The notes: generated by a model not told the origin, from the letters alone. Counted from the stretch's first letter, positions 11,340-23,810 are shown. The stretch is 64,000 nt of DNA from Osedax fenrisi (GCA_964019155.1 OZ025240.1:91441461-91505460), one strand, 5' to 3'. A program made the numbers and translations.

Positions 11340-13450
11340 ACTTATAATAGAATATATTAATGTTTATTTTAGAATAAATACATTATTAATATTATTTTTT
11401 TCGTAAAATATTATTAAACATTAATTCATTAAATAACTATAAGTTTTTCGTACTTTAAAAAATATTGTATTTTTTAATTTATTTGATTTCATAAGTGGTA
11501 GGATACATTTATTTTTAGTTTATTTAACTTAAAATATGAGTAATAATCTAATTTATATTTATTATTTAAGAAATTATAGATTAATAATGTGTTTCTATAT
11601 ATAATTAGATCTTCAAATTTTAAAATATTATTTAAAAAAATGACAATTATGTGTATTAGACGTAATTATGATAATTTTGATTTATCTATTATTTGTTTAT
11701 TAATAATTCTTATAACTTTTTTCTGTAACATAATTAAATTTGTTATATTTTATTTATAAGTATTTGACCATACTTCAATCCCATATGATAAATTAGATAA
11801 ATAGAACGGATTATATAACAAAATTAAATGTTGGTATCTAAAAAAGATATTGTTGTTATAGTATATATATTTTTTGACAGTTTATTCGAAAAATAATTGA
11901 TGTGTTTTTTATAGATCATTTGAGAAGCTAAGTAGATCCCAGTAAATTTATAATTATTAACTATATAAATTGTCATATTATCTGTTTTTATATCTTTTAA
12001 TATAGCGGAATTTATATATGGCAATATTTTTGTTTTTTTCGATATTTAGCTTAAGCTGATTTATATAAAACCATTTTTTTGACTTATCCATGTAATATTG
12101 CAAATAATATGTTAATAATGTATCATTTTCAGCAAATATAGTTATAGATGTATCATCTGCATATAAATTGATATTAATAATATTTACTTCATTATTAAAA
12201 ATATTGGATATGTCATTTATAAAGATAATGATAAAAAAAACATATCCTTGTGGCACTCTATATCTAATAATCTTTCTAGATGATAGGGTATTATCAATTC
12301 ATGATATAATATTTCTATTTTCGAGATAACTTTTAATAATAAATTTGTATTACCTTCTACCCTATACATTATAATTTAGCAAGTGAAATATGATCAACTA
12401 CATCAAATGCTCTCTTGAGATCTAAGAATATTGTAGCTACTTTTTTTTTGGGATAGTTTATGTAAAATGAAATGCCGAATATTTAATAATGATAAGGTTG
12501 TATTTAATATGGGAACAAAACAATATTGATTTTTGTTAATAATATTATGCTTAAATATATATTTTGATAATCTATTAAACATAATTTTTTCAAATATTTT
12601 AGATATTTATGGTAGTAATGAAATTGGACTGTGATTGGATATTTGTTGTTTATCATTAGTTATATATAAAGGTTTAATAATTTCAATTTTCATATTGTCA
12701 GGAAATGTATTTATTTGGATACTTAAATTAAATATATTTTTTAATGGTTCTAAAATATATTGAATAATATCTTTTATTGAGGTATTGTCATGATTATTTA
12801 TATCTAATGATATGTTTGATTTAATATCCTTAGTCACTTTAATTACTTCATCATTATCAATTTGTAAAAAATAAAAACTATTAAAATTAGATAACAATTC
12901 TTTAAAATAATTTTTTATTTATATTATTAATTGAATTATTTATTTCATTTCCAATGCTCGAAAAATATTCATTAAATGCATTAAATTGTTCGTACCTTTC
13001 ATTCATTTTAATATTATTATCTATAAAAGTATTTGGATAATCCGAGTATGCAGGTTTTATTATTTTATTTATGATTTTCAATTTTCTTCTTTTGTATTTG
13101 CAATAAAAAGATTTGTATAGTAATTATTTTTTTTAATTTTAATATTGTTATTAATTTAATTTTTTAATTTTTTATATTTACCAAATAGACAAGGACAAAT
13201 GTTTATTTTGTATTTTGTGTATAATTTATCTTTCTTTTTTATATCATTTTTTAATTTATTATAGTTTAAAATTGTAATCAATTTAAATCTTTTTGTTAAC
13301 AAAAGGAAATATATTAATAGTTAATATATCAATAAGTGTAGTGTATAGTTTACAATAATTCTGATTATTTAAAATGGTATTCCGATTTATTGTAACTAGT
13401 TCTAATTTTAGATAATGTAAATTCATTAATATTTCGTGAATATCAATATA
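11340..13450 (-). mobile_element. LINE D1, very AT-rich non-LTR retrotransposon remnant
   Basis: Minus-strand RT blocks in order from 12897 to about 11760. Upstream to 13450 there is lysine/asparagine-rich degraded sequence in the place where the endonuclease-RT linker should be. Codon use is extremely A/T biased compared with LINE A. The same family occurs at 6960-7335, 37160-39195 and 61031-61249. Confidence 0.6.
11760..12897 (-). pseudogene. LINE D1 reverse transcriptase
   Basis: In order: 'TFPDNMKIEIIKPLYI' and 'NHSPISLLP' (RT fingers, 12897-12607), 'VATIFLDLKRAFDVVDH' (first catalytic Asp block, about 12380-12450), then 'MPQGYVFFIIIFINDIS' and 'LYADDTSI' (intact YADD, 12256-11978). The C-terminal RT follows in 12024-11824 ('TDNMTIYIVNNYKFTGIYL'). 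Frameshifts and stops separate the pieces, so it is a pseudogene, though the catalytic box is preserved. Confidence 0.65.
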
Positions 13451-13541
13451 TCTTATAAATACAATTTATATATATATATAATCTTGATAATTTATTTATA
13501 AATATATTTGATCTCTAGAAAAATAAATATGAAACATATAC

Positions 13542-13548
<7 letters not shown>

Positions 13549-13609
<61 letters not shown>
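13549..13609. repeat. (TA)n microsatellite
   Basis: About 30 repeats; produces a meaningless Ile-Tyr ORF on the minus strand. Confidence 0.95.
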
Positions 13610-13613
<4 letters not shown>

Positions 13614-13854
13614 ATATAAACATATATATATATAGAAGATAATTCAAAGTTAGTAGTAATGATATATTATGCATACATTTATTTTATATCTATTAATGTA
13701 GGAAAGATGTATCATAATAGCAATAATTTAATATTTTTCTAATATTTATGATAATATTGCATCACTGATAAAATAAAGTGATTACAGATAAATTAATATG
13801 TTATAATTGATAATCTCTAAAATTAAAAATTAAATATATACAAGTTAATATGTA

Positions 13855-13963
13855 TACAGAGCTGATTAGGAGATATTATTATATATAAGGTATTAAATAT
13901 ACATTTAAAAAAAATCTATATTATATATATAGTGACATTGATTATTGACCTATAGATATTTTA
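13855..13963 (+). repeat. Duplicated segment, copy 1
   Basis: Contains 'gagctgattaggagatatta' and 'ggtattaaatatacattt' through 'gattattgacctatagata', nearly identical to parts of 14606-14815. Copy 1 lacks about 117 bp that sit inside copy 2. Confidence 0.8.
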
Positions 13964-14244
13964 AATCTCGATATTCACCATTTATTTTTAAATCGAAATA
14001 TTCGTATTAACTAACTTAACTATAATAACAGTTTAGGGGAGTGATGTATCCATTACATTTATAAGGATACATAGATTATATATATACATACTATTATTAC
14101 TTAATTACATAATTGCAAATATAATTTTACATTTATATTGTATTGAGCAGGTACACGGTTTAAAAATAATTTAACCAACATTACTCTCCATAAAAATATT
14201 CTATTAATATCGATAAATATATATATACCAATGTATATATATAT

Positions 14245-14445
14245 TATTCATATGGTGAATGTATTTCTTGTACATTTAATCTACAACCAAATTGACTATG
14301 TATTATTGAAATGTATCGTCTTCCTAAACTTGATTTATCCATTGCATGTGATGATTTAATGATTTAATAAAAAATGGTATTAATTGTATTAATAAACATA
14401 GTAATGAATATACAATTATGATGTTGGGTGGTTTTAACTCTTAAC
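14245..14445 (+). pseudogene. LINE endonuclease fragment
   Basis: Reads 'CISCTFNLQPN', 'CIIEMYRLPKLDLSIACDD' and, after frame changes, 'TIMMLGGFNS'. These correspond to the CTFN, YRPP and GDFN blocks of LINE A-type endonucleases. Only these blocks are left. Confidence 0.45.
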
Positions 14446-14556
14446 TCTTCTTCTCAACCATGTACCTTATTTGAAATGAATATATAATTAACATCAACAT
14501 ATTTTCCTACTTATGTTAGTTGTAACATTTTATATGTCATATTTACTCCTTGAGAA

Positions 14557-14873
14557 ATGTCACTTCAATTTAATTCTTCATGAATTCGTTATGATCTTTT
14601 GACCAGAGCTGATTAGGAGATATTATTAGCCCAATAGGCTTTATTGCGAAATATGACAATATAAATGGATTATCATAAGTATATATATATATAATTATAA
14701 TGTATTTTAATAAATGAGTATCTAATTATATATATATATATATAAGGTATTAAATATACATTTAAAAAAAATCTATATTATATATATAGTGGCATTGATT
14801 ATTGACCTATAGATATGTACATAATAATGAATTTAATTCTTCATGAATTCGTTATGATCTTTTGACCGGACTA
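14557..14873 (+). repeat. Short direct repeats flanking duplicated segment copy 2
   Basis: 'aattcttcatgaattcgtta' plus 'tgatcttttgacc' occurs at about 14570-14605 and again at about 14833-14867. Confidence 0.7.
14606..14815 (+). repeat. Duplicated segment, copy 2, with an extra ~117-bp block
   Basis: Same left and right parts as 13855-13963, but between about 14629 and 14745 it carries a block beginning 'gcccaataggctttattgcg' and ending in (TA)n. Confidence 0.75.
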
Positions 14874-15177
14874 TATTTAATATAAATTTATTCTTTTGGA
14901 AAAACCTCAGTAAACTTAATACTTAATAATTATAGAGACCTGATACTTAAATTATATTGAAATTGGATTTATAATATTATATAGTTTATCAGATAAAATT
15001 CAATTCTTATTTAGTCTTAATAGATATATTTTATATTATCGTAATTCAATAAGTTCAATTTATTCTATTAATCCCTTTATGTTACTCTTAAAAGATAGTT
15101 ATTTGGTTAACTTTGAATTTATAGATTTAAAAACAATCGTTAAGGAGACTAGAGGGCATAATACGTAAGTATCTTCA

Positions 15178-15459
15178 TTATACATTATTGTTCTCTGTAT
15201 CCCGGAAAACCCATAAGATAGAATTAATCGCAATAATATTAATATAATTATATATGTTACCACAATATTTAATATTTAATATTATGTCAGTGTGTGACAT
15301 AGTTGGGTTATAAATTATTGATATTGATGGTGTATTTAATTCTAGATCAATTATTGTTTTATCTAGTGGTGGTAGTGTATTTGTTAGTCTTCTAGAACTG
15401 GATAGTCCACCTAAAGTGATTATAAGATATGAAATAATATAATAATTTTTAAATTTCAT
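15178..15459 (-). CDS. Unrecognised 93-residue ORF
   Basis: I do not recognise this product. It starts MKFKNYYIISYLIITLGG, which could be a signal peptide or membrane segment, and then has no known motif. It sits in AT-rich DNA near LINE debris and may be a chance or LINE-derived ORF. Confidence 0.15.
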   Translation of the reverse strand: MKFKNYYIISYLIITLGGLSSSRRLTNTLPPLDKTIIDLELNTPSISIIYNPTMSHTDIILNIKYCGNIYNYINIIAINSILWVFRDTENNNV

Positions 15460-16663
15460 ATTTTCGAATCATAGCAATATTTCTACTATTTTAAATATTT
15501 AATCACAAACATATTTGTTAATATTAAGTAATTGAGTAAACATAGTCTTATATTACAATTATATAGAAATATTTAAAACTATTTGGAAAATTGTTATAAA
15601 GATTATATTTTAAAACTCTTTATAAATATCAAGAATGTGATCAAATATAATATTATATTAACATAAATAATATTTTACCAAATCAGATGTACTATATATA
15701 TATACACTATATTACACTTTCTATACTAATTATAACATATAATACTAACTATAACATAGGTTAAATACAAATTAATAATAATAAATTTCACATTTAATAG
15801 ATATATATGTTAATTATATATTATTATTTATATACTTGACAATATTGGCTTATAATTATAATTATACAATCATTAGTAATACTATTATATCTTTTTAAAT
15901 ATCCAAGCATAGTTTAAGCACCCACTAATTATATAGGTTAAAAAAAATATTGTATAATTATTATTAACCTCCGATTTTAAAGTAGTTATCTTCTGCTTAA
16001 GCTGATCCACTGTTTGTTGATATACAAATAAATATTAGTACTAGTTAATTGGAAAGAAATAATATATTTAATAAATTAAATTTCGTTAATACAGTTACTA
16101 AACAAAATTATATGACTCATAATTAACTAAAGTAAAAAAAAACAATTTGTATTGTTTTTATAATAACAAACAATAAACTTAATATTAGTTATTTATGATT
16201 ATATAAATAATTTTAAATTATATCAAATATTATATACATGATTATCTAAAAGTATATAATTTTAATTTAATTATAAATCTAATTACATAATTATATATTT
16301 ATATATAAATAGTGAAATTAATTAACATACTTATAATTGTATTGTTATGAATTAAATTATGAAGTTTGTAAAAAACATTACATAATGTTAATATGTTTTA
16401 TAAATTCGATAAATTATCTAATATGAATAACAAAGTTAATATGTATTTAATTTTTATATTATATCAAATGTATTAACTTATAGTAATGTACAATTTAAAT
16501 TAAAATTAAGATTGAAAACTTTTATTTATATAATATAATTATAAATATTAATATTAATAAAATATCCTTTAATATTTTTAAAATTAAATTACTATTTTAA
16601 TAAATAACAAATAAATAACATTAACAGTAAAAATATGATATATATTATATATATATAATATAT
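15460..16663. other. AT-rich stretch without recognisable genes
   Basis: No motif, repeat pair or RNA gene visible on either strand. Confidence 0.55.
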
Positions 16664-16822
16664 TACAAGTACCTGGGTAATTGTAGAAGCATTGCTGCTT
16701 GTCGAGACATTTACCCTTCTTTTATATATATATATATATATATAATATATATATATATATATAAAAGAAGGGTAAATGTCTCGACAAGCAGCAATGCTTC
16801 TACAATTACCCAGGTACTTGTA
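16664..16822. mobile_element. Near-perfect 159-bp palindrome (MITE-like foldback) between TA dinucleotides
   Basis: The left arm from 16664 ('tacaagtacctgggtaattg') is the exact reverse complement of the arm ending at 16822, with about 75 paired bases per arm and a (TA)n centre. TA at each end fits a TA target duplication, as in Tc1/mariner-type MITEs. The arms are GC-richer than the surroundings and show no mismatch outside the centre, implying recent origin or gene conversion. Confidence 0.8.
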
Positions 16823-16854
16823 CCTTAATCTGATAATAATAATAATAATAATAT

Positions 16855-16865
16855 ATATATATATT

Positions 16866-16914
<49 letters not shown>
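16855..16914. repeat. (TA)n-rich microsatellite
   Basis: Follows an (AAT)n tract at about 16835-16852. Confidence 0.85.
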
Positions 16915-16922
<8 letters not shown>

Positions 16923-18240
16923 ATACAATGTTCTAGAATGACCTAGGTTAGATTATCTAGTAGATATAAATATGGCTTAGTTCTCATTGAAATTATTTCA
17001 AAAATACATTATTAATTGTATAAACGTAAAACTAACGGCATCATAATTACGAAATCATAGGCATCACATTTTCTGTTTAAATAGTCTCTATGTACTTTAT
17101 ATGTACTTAACAATGTGGCTATTTTATTATTGGTAAAGACGCTATATCTTGTTAATTTAGACATTTTTATTTAAACTAAATAAGGTAAAATAAAATTTGC
17201 GTGCAGACAAAAATACACACAAACAATAGGCATTGTTTACTTAAATAACATATTTATTAAATTTATTTAATTATTATAATTATTTATTTTAATATATATA
17301 ATAATATATAATTGTATTAAATCACTTTACATGGTTTTGAATATAAAATAAGCATATTTTATTTAGTTTTGAATATAAATGTTATAACAAATTCTTTTTT
17401 ATTCTATACGATACGCATAGTCGGAAAGTCGCCGAGATATTACGCGATAGAATTATCTAAGCTAGGAAATTTATTTTAATCGTCGGAACAACTCGATTTA
17501 CATATGCATAGGATATGGCGCAGGCCAATTTTACTAGCGCGTTGCGTACGCTAAATTAACAAATGTCGTGGTCAAAGCGGACCCTGTCTAGGTATTGCTG
17601 TGAGATCTGTAGAAATCTTCTGTTTCTATTTCATCACTGATATGCGCTGTGCTGTGACATGATATTATTTTAGTACGTGGGTTACCATGGAATTGTATAC
17701 TCATTATTCATGAAGTTATCTTTTCAGATTCTTGTTATTGTATTATAAGCTTTTAAGCTCACGAGGATTCAAATACCTCATGTGGAAGCATTATGGTTGT
17801 TCCTCCATGCCGAGCAGGTTATAATTTTGTCAAATGTATGTTCTTTTATTAGAGATTCATTGTGTATGAATCTGTGTTATTGTATACTTACTACATATTG
17901 ACCTGTTCTTACTGCTGAGTCTATTAATTCTGGTATTTTTCATAATTGTTGTTGTGTTTTAGTTTTTAATGTGCTCATCTTGATCTTCGTACTAGCATTT
18001 ATAAGTTAGGGCTTTTTATTTTTATTTTTATTTATCTTATTCTCAGTCGTTAACTTTTCGACTGTAACCTGAGATGAAATTACACGACGCGCTTCTTTTT
18101 CCGCGTGATAAGCGATGTGGGATAAATATGTTTTAGATTGTTTTCTCATGTTTTACTTTCAGTAGCTATAGCTACTGTTATAGCTATAGCTATCTATAGA
18201 TACAATGTGCAGTTGCTACTCCATACACATTTACGTAAAC

Positions 18241-18305
18241 CTACTCGGGTGGCTAAACAGGTAATATGCCTTACCAGGGGACAACCTGATTTTTGCAGCC
18301 AAGCT
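18241..18305 (+). repeat. tRNA-like (SINE head?) segment
   Basis: 'actcgggtggctaaacagg' resembles an A-box region, but the B-box equivalent is weak and no cloverleaf closes. A degenerate tRNA-derived SINE head is possible. Confidence 0.25.
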
Positions 18306-18581
18306 TATTTGTTATTCGCATCTAACCATTATATATAATTGCTATCGTTCCCCTATCCGCAACCCAGGGAGCTGGTGGATTGGAGTTATCATCTAGTTCA
18401 TAATTTATCGCTTAGGATAAAGATGAATAAATGTGGGCAGAGTATACTGAGGAAACTGAGCTCTCCAAATATCCACAATGTCAATATATTAATGGTTTTA
18501 ACGAGAGCGGATCATACATGTATACACCATTATATAAGATTACTTCTAAATATTATTGTAAGACCTATTTTAATGATCCGG

Positions 18582-18650
18582 ACGAGGCTAGAACCCGTGT
18601 CCTACTACTTATATGTCATACGCCTTAGTCAACTGAGCCACACAGGAAGT
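18582..18650 (-). repeat. tRNA-like segment with A- and B-box-like motifs
   Basis: The minus strand reads 'tgtgtggctcagttgacta' (A-box-like) and, about 40 nt on, 'cgggttctagcctcg' (B-box-like GGTTCNANNCC). Acceptor and anticodon stems pair poorly, so it looks like a tRNA-derived SINE or tRNA pseudogene, not a working tRNA. Confidence 0.4.
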
Positions 18651-19080
18651 TATATATATAAATATATATATACGTATTGTTATTTATTGTTATTTTTATT
18701 CTGGTGGAGTTATATATATATTATTTACAAATTATTTCAAATATGTAAGATGATCATGATGAATACTTTTACCACAACACTAAATTAATTATAAGATGTA
18801 TATAACGTGAAAATAATAGATACAATACAAAATAAAAGAAGTAAATAGTATGGACAAGTATATAACATGGTGAAAACTAATATATTTTAAGTTCAGATAT
18901 GGTGTATAATGAGGTAATTATTTAGTTTGTTTTTGATTGTGTTGTTGATATGTTAATGTTATGAGGGATGCTGGTAGTTGCTTCTAGAGGAGGCTAGATT
19001 GAAATATATAAATATATAAAAATAGTTAATATTTCACAATTACGTAAATTTAATTTTTTTTAAATAAACTAATAAAAATT

Positions 19081-19117
<37 letters not shown>

Positions 19118-19289
19118 TTTATAATTATTTGTTTATATTAGCATATATAGAAAATGAATTGTGTGAGAATAATAATAATTGTATTAATTGAAATTAATTT
19201 TAGTGTATTATGGTTAGTATAATATAAAGTTACCATATACATACAATATACATATTATGTACTATCATATTATATTACTATTTCTCATA
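18651..19289. other. AT-rich stretch without recognisable genes
   Basis: Contains a (TA)n tract at about 19086-19112; nothing else supportable. Confidence 0.5.
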
Positions 19290-21665
19290 ATTGTCTTTAA
19301 TTACCTACTTAGTGTTGTATATTGACCGCCATCTATGTCATTCAATGATACTATCAAATTGTGTGATATTATCTCGAGTGTCTCAGATTACACTAAAACT
19401 GGCATTATCTATGGTGACTTTAATCTATCTGGAATTGACTAGATCAATGGTCTGGGAATTTCATATGTTGTGAAAATATTTCTATTCGTTAACTCGAAAA
19501 AATGGATTATTGCAGTTAGTGAATTTTAATACACGTAATTCGGATATTCTGTACTTAATTCTAACAAATGATATTACAATTGTATCATCTATCATATCTA
19601 CTAATCCGATAGAATAAGATTCTCATTGTAGTGATCATATTTCCATATTATCTTGTTTAATTTATCCTCGTGGTATTAATAGACCAATATCTAGTTATCC
19701 TATATTACCAATTCCTAATTACCTTAATTCAGATTATTATAATATTAAAAATGATCTTTTATCAATTAATTGGAATAATCTGATAAATTCATCCATTAAT
19801 AGGATACATCACAATCCATTGATATACTTACTACATTTATTAATAAGCTTTTATTTATATGTAATAAACATATTCATTTACCTAACATTACAAAATGAAT
19901 ATCCTATTCATATTACAAATTTTTAAAATAAATGTCGACATCTTCATAATATTATTTGTGATGAAAATAGTCGTAAGAATTGACGATTAGCCCAGCTTGA
20001 TGTTTATATCAAAATTAAGTAATATAATATTGATCTGAAATCTAAGGTTTCATCTTCCAATAATAAATCCATTTTTTATAAATTCATTAATAAGAAATTA
20101 TATTCATCTAATTTTATATCACCTCTTTATAATGCAATTGACAATTCAATATCATCATCTGATTTTGACAAGGCATATTGTTTATCGAATCAATATAGTT
20201 CTGTATTTAATAAAAGTTCTTATATTAATATACCCATATTATCCATATCATTTCACATATCATCATCACTATCCTCTTATCCTACTACTCCTGAGGTATT
20301 ACGTAAATTTCTATTTTTACTACCTAGTAAATTCAATAATTCACCAGACGGTATACCGAAAAGATTATTAAAGAAATTATCGTTTGAATTATGTCATCCA
20401 TTATCGATAATCTTTACAAATATTCTAGATTCAGGGATTTGTCCGGATATTTTAAAAATATCACATTTATTCCAATATTCAAAAAATATGACTCTACTAA
20501 ACCAGAAAATTATCGGCCCATTATAATTCTACCTATCACGCTCATTCTTTTTGAAAATTTTTTTCTAATAATTTAACTTTCTATTTACGTTCAAATAATT
20601 ATATTACTAAATGTCAATACGGATTTTTAGATGGAAAGTCAACCGAATTGCAACTAATATATTTTTATAAAAATGTATGACGCTAGAGATTCATTCCTAA
20701 TATCAGATATTGCATATATTGATTTAGCTAAGGTTTTTGACATAGTATTACATTCTGAACTTTTGCATAAATTATCTTATTATGGCGTTAGTGGTAATCT
20801 TTATAAATGGCTAAAATAAAAACCTTGTTCATTCATTTTTAATTAATGATTTTGAACTGCCTATAAACATCTCATTCAAGGATTTAGGCATAATATTTAA
20901 TGATAATATGAGTTTTAATACTAATATTAATACTATATGTACTAAAGAACACTTAATTATTAATAGATTATTCAGATGTTTCATCACCAATGATTATATA
21001 TACTTGCTTAAAGCCTATTTATCATACGTTCGCCCTATTGTGGAATCGGATTCATCTGTTTAGAATCCAGACAATTTCATAAGCAATTATAACAATATAG
21101 AAAATATTCAAATCTATTTCACTAAACTACTTGTTGATAAGTAACCTTACTAAACGTCTTATGAATATAGTATTATTTTTCTAAATATTAAAACTGTGTT
21201 TCATCGCAGGTTATAAGTTGATCTTACCCTGACTTATAATATACTGAACGGACTTGTCGATGTGGATGCAACTGATATCTTTTATATATATAGCAACAAT
21301 TGCATATGGCCTAAAGTGAAGATACGAAAAAAAACGTGTAGAACAAACGCCCATCTGAATTATTTTGGAAATAGAGTTTTCTCTTCCTGGAACGCGTTAC
21401 CTTTTACAATTACATCTTGTAAAACCGTATCACTTTTCCGCAAAAATTAATTCATACGAAAAGTATCAATCATGTTATTGTTATTCCGTATTAATTGTAC
21501 CAATATATAGTATTTGATATTATGCTTGCTGTCATAAGTTTACGGTAGCTTAACGCCAGGAGACGTCAACCAAATTACTTACTAGGGACTCATCCACCAT
21601 TGGGAAATGATCCATCCCATATGGGCCTTGCCAATCCGAGACCTTCGGTTTTGTCACTTCTCCTG
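19290..21665 (+). mobile_element. LINE B2, internally deleted non-LTR retrotransposon
   Basis: The endonuclease starts near 19311 ('CDIISSVSDYTKTGIIYGDFNLSGID'-like reading, in pieces), followed by a linker, RT and a 3' UTR to about 21665. The 3' UTR shares 'catatgggcctt' with that of LINE B3 (near 44780), which confirms the family. The 5' end is truncated inside the endonuclease. Confidence 0.7.
19311..21450 (+). pseudogene. LINE B2 endonuclease-reverse transcriptase, active-site region deleted
   Basis: Visible blocks: 'IIYGDFNLSGID', 'SDHISILSCLI'-like SDH block (about 19630), RT fingers 'IFTNILDSGICPDILK' (20400-20460), 'CQYGFLDGKSTE' (20612) and 'IAYIDLAKVFDIVLHSE' (20710). 'YGVSGNLYKWLK' (20785-20818) is joined almost directly to 'ISFKDLGIIFNDNMSFN' (20870-20920), so the YADD catalytic block is missing. 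The C-terminal thumb ends with 'NRVFSSWNALPFTITSCK' at 21370-21425. Many stops. Confidence 0.7.
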
Positions 21666-22035
21666 TTTTACAACTTGCATAATCGAATAATTGAATTAAT
21701 ATCTAATTTAATTGATCTTATTTATTATATTTTATTACTTTAATAGTTTATATATATTGTTGTTAAATGATGTTCATACTTCGTGAAACTAAATGGATTT
21801 ACATTAATAAAGTATGTTTTGTACATGTAAGTTCATATATAAATATATATAATCGTCTCAACTTATTGACGTGTTTGATCAAAGTATTGAATACTGTATA
21901 CTTACTTATCAATATTCAATTTTGTATTACTAATCTACCCATATTAACTTTTTTAATATGTATAGTTTATATATTTTATATTATACCTACTCGTTAAATT
22001 AAAATATCGTTGACCATTCCAGTGATTACTTTATT

Positions 22036-22074
<39 letters not shown>

Positions 22075-22443
22075 TATTGTATTAACTTATTGTATAGATT
22101 ATAATGAATGTTATCAATATAATGCATATATTAAAATACGAATTCATAATTTAAATTAGATAATTATATGTAAAATAATCAATATAATACTAATTAATTA
22201 ATAGTATCGGAGATTACATAAAATGCAGAAGCTGCTCGGTAACAATCTTAGACTTTAAACCAATGAAATTACATAACATGAATATTACGTGTTTTAATAA
22301 CTTAGATTACGATTACGATATAACTTGGTGTAATACAAAGACACACACATGCATACTTCAACTCGAAATAACTAAAGATATAAATAATATCGCTCCTTTA
22401 TATAGTGATATTATATTCAACAAGGTTGTAAAATACATGTATA

Positions 22444-22481
<38 letters not shown>

Positions 22482-22517
22482 ATACGGTTTATTAGTTACT
22501 AAAATAGGGACGCTCGT
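21666..22517. other. AT-rich stretch with one unrecognised ORF and 8-bp target site of the next element
   Basis: An ORF at 22263-22502 (79 aa) begins MKLHNMNITCFNNLD and ends in Ile-Tyr repeats from (TA)n; I do not recognise it. The rest is featureless up to the duplicated 8-mer ACGCTCGT at 22510-22517. Confidence 0.4.
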
Positions 22518-23579
22518 TAAGAGTGATTTAATTTTAAAGATCCTAAACCGGCATAGTAGATTCTATAGATATGATGCTCATGATACTATTGTATTAAACC
22601 ATATACATTTTGGTTCATTATTGGTGGTGCGCCGGAGGTTTTAAAAAACAAAATTATTAAAAAAAAAAAAATCTCGAAATGTCGTTATTCCTATGTAATT
22701 GTATTGTATATGTTTATAAATAAATGTCCTTGAGGACATTTATTTGAATTCTGTACATTTTATTTGTATTGTATTGTAATGGGTACTATATTCTTCTAAT
22801 AGATAACATTAATATATAGTAAATATTATCTATAGTATCCCTAATTACAATATTAGTTATTAGATAATTAATTTAAATAATAAAATAAATTTTATATATA
22901 TACAAATTTTCTAAAAAATTAGGCCACTTTGACTATTTATTAAAATTATAAAGAATTATTTTTTTTAATTTATAATACTTGTACGTTAAAATATAAAATC
23001 TTAAGATGTAGTAGAAAAAAAAAAAAAAAAAAATCTTAAAATGTGTAAAGGTACCAATCCACAGAAAAAATGGTCATTTTTTGATGATTTTTAACAAAAT
23101 TAAAGAAATACCAGGGTAGTTATTATTTTTTCGGCCAAATTGTAATATATAGTGATTAATTAATTGTTTTTTTTTGTTATATATAATATAAATTGATAAA
23201 ATATAACAATTCTGTACACAATTATGAGAGGTCAAAAAAAATTCTGGAAAATCCTATAATTTAAAAAAAAATCCTAGAAATAAAATTAATTTTGTTATGA
23301 ATTTATAATATTCAAAGGAACTATACACATTACACATATTCTGAAAATATCATGATTGTAGCTTAATTATAACTGTGAAAAATATACATATTTATGTTTT
23401 TTTGGTATTCTCCTATCTATTCCCATGTTAAATGTTGTTAAATTTGACCAGCCTGGCGCATGTACAATATTGACCTAAATTAAAAAAAAAAAAATGTGTG
23501 TATTCTCTATACTCATATTTTGATGTTCCAAATGCCGGTAAGGAATCGATAACCAATAGCATGTTTAAAATCACTCTTA
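22518..23579. mobile_element. Non-autonomous DNA transposon copy T2 (TIR TAAGAGTGAT, 8-bp TSD ACGCTCGT)
   Basis: Begins TAAGAGTGATTTAA and ends in its reverse complement (...AAAATCACTCTTA). It is flanked by perfect 8-bp duplications ACGCTCGT at 22510-22517 and 23580-23587. There is no transposase ORF. An 8-bp duplication fits hAT or P-type transposases. Its right part shares 'tttaacatggg' and 'gagaatac' blocks with the left part of copy T1 (26174-27002) in inverted orientation, so they are one family. Confidence 0.85.
22718..22745. other. Perfect 12-bp stem, 4-nt loop hairpin
   Basis: AAATAAATGTCC / TTGA / GGACATTTATTT, inside DNA transposon T2. Confidence 0.85.
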
Positions 23580-23587
23580 ACGCTCGT

Positions 23588-23810
23588 GCGGGAAGAAAAT
23601 AATAATACGAATACAATTTAATAATAATATACGTTGAATATTACCCGACACAAACATAATAAGTTGGATGATTTATGATTATAGGTAGAGATAAAAGAAG
23701 AGTTATATTTATAAATCTTTGTTGGGATCTAATATATCGTATAGTAGGAGGGAGGGAATTCCAAAGTACGATTATAGAGTATAATTTACGGAAGTATATT
23801 CAGAAACTAT
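23588..23810 (-). pseudogene. LINE C-terminal fragment
   Basis: The minus strand reads 'LWNSLPPTIRYIRSQQRF', the usual 'WNSLP...R..S...FK' signature at the C terminus of CR1/Jockey-type LINE ORF2. It lies immediately right of the T2 insertion. Confidence 0.5.

Larger units (their letters stand above)
17400..18650. other. GC-richer island of unknown nature
   Basis: Base composition rises clearly above the flanks and several CpG-containing stretches occur (17410-17640, 18080-18120). No ORF in any frame has a recognisable motif, and all frames are interrupted. It could be an untranslated or non-coding transcript, a decayed element, or a regulatory region. Two tRNA-like segments lie at its right end. 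Confidence 0.4.

Noticed and set aside
13492..13674. 60-aa ORF rich in Ile-Tyr (also similar ORFs at 31726-32010, 34991-35221 and 55730-55966)
   Set aside because: Translation of (TA)n microsatellites or the minisatellite; no real protein signal.
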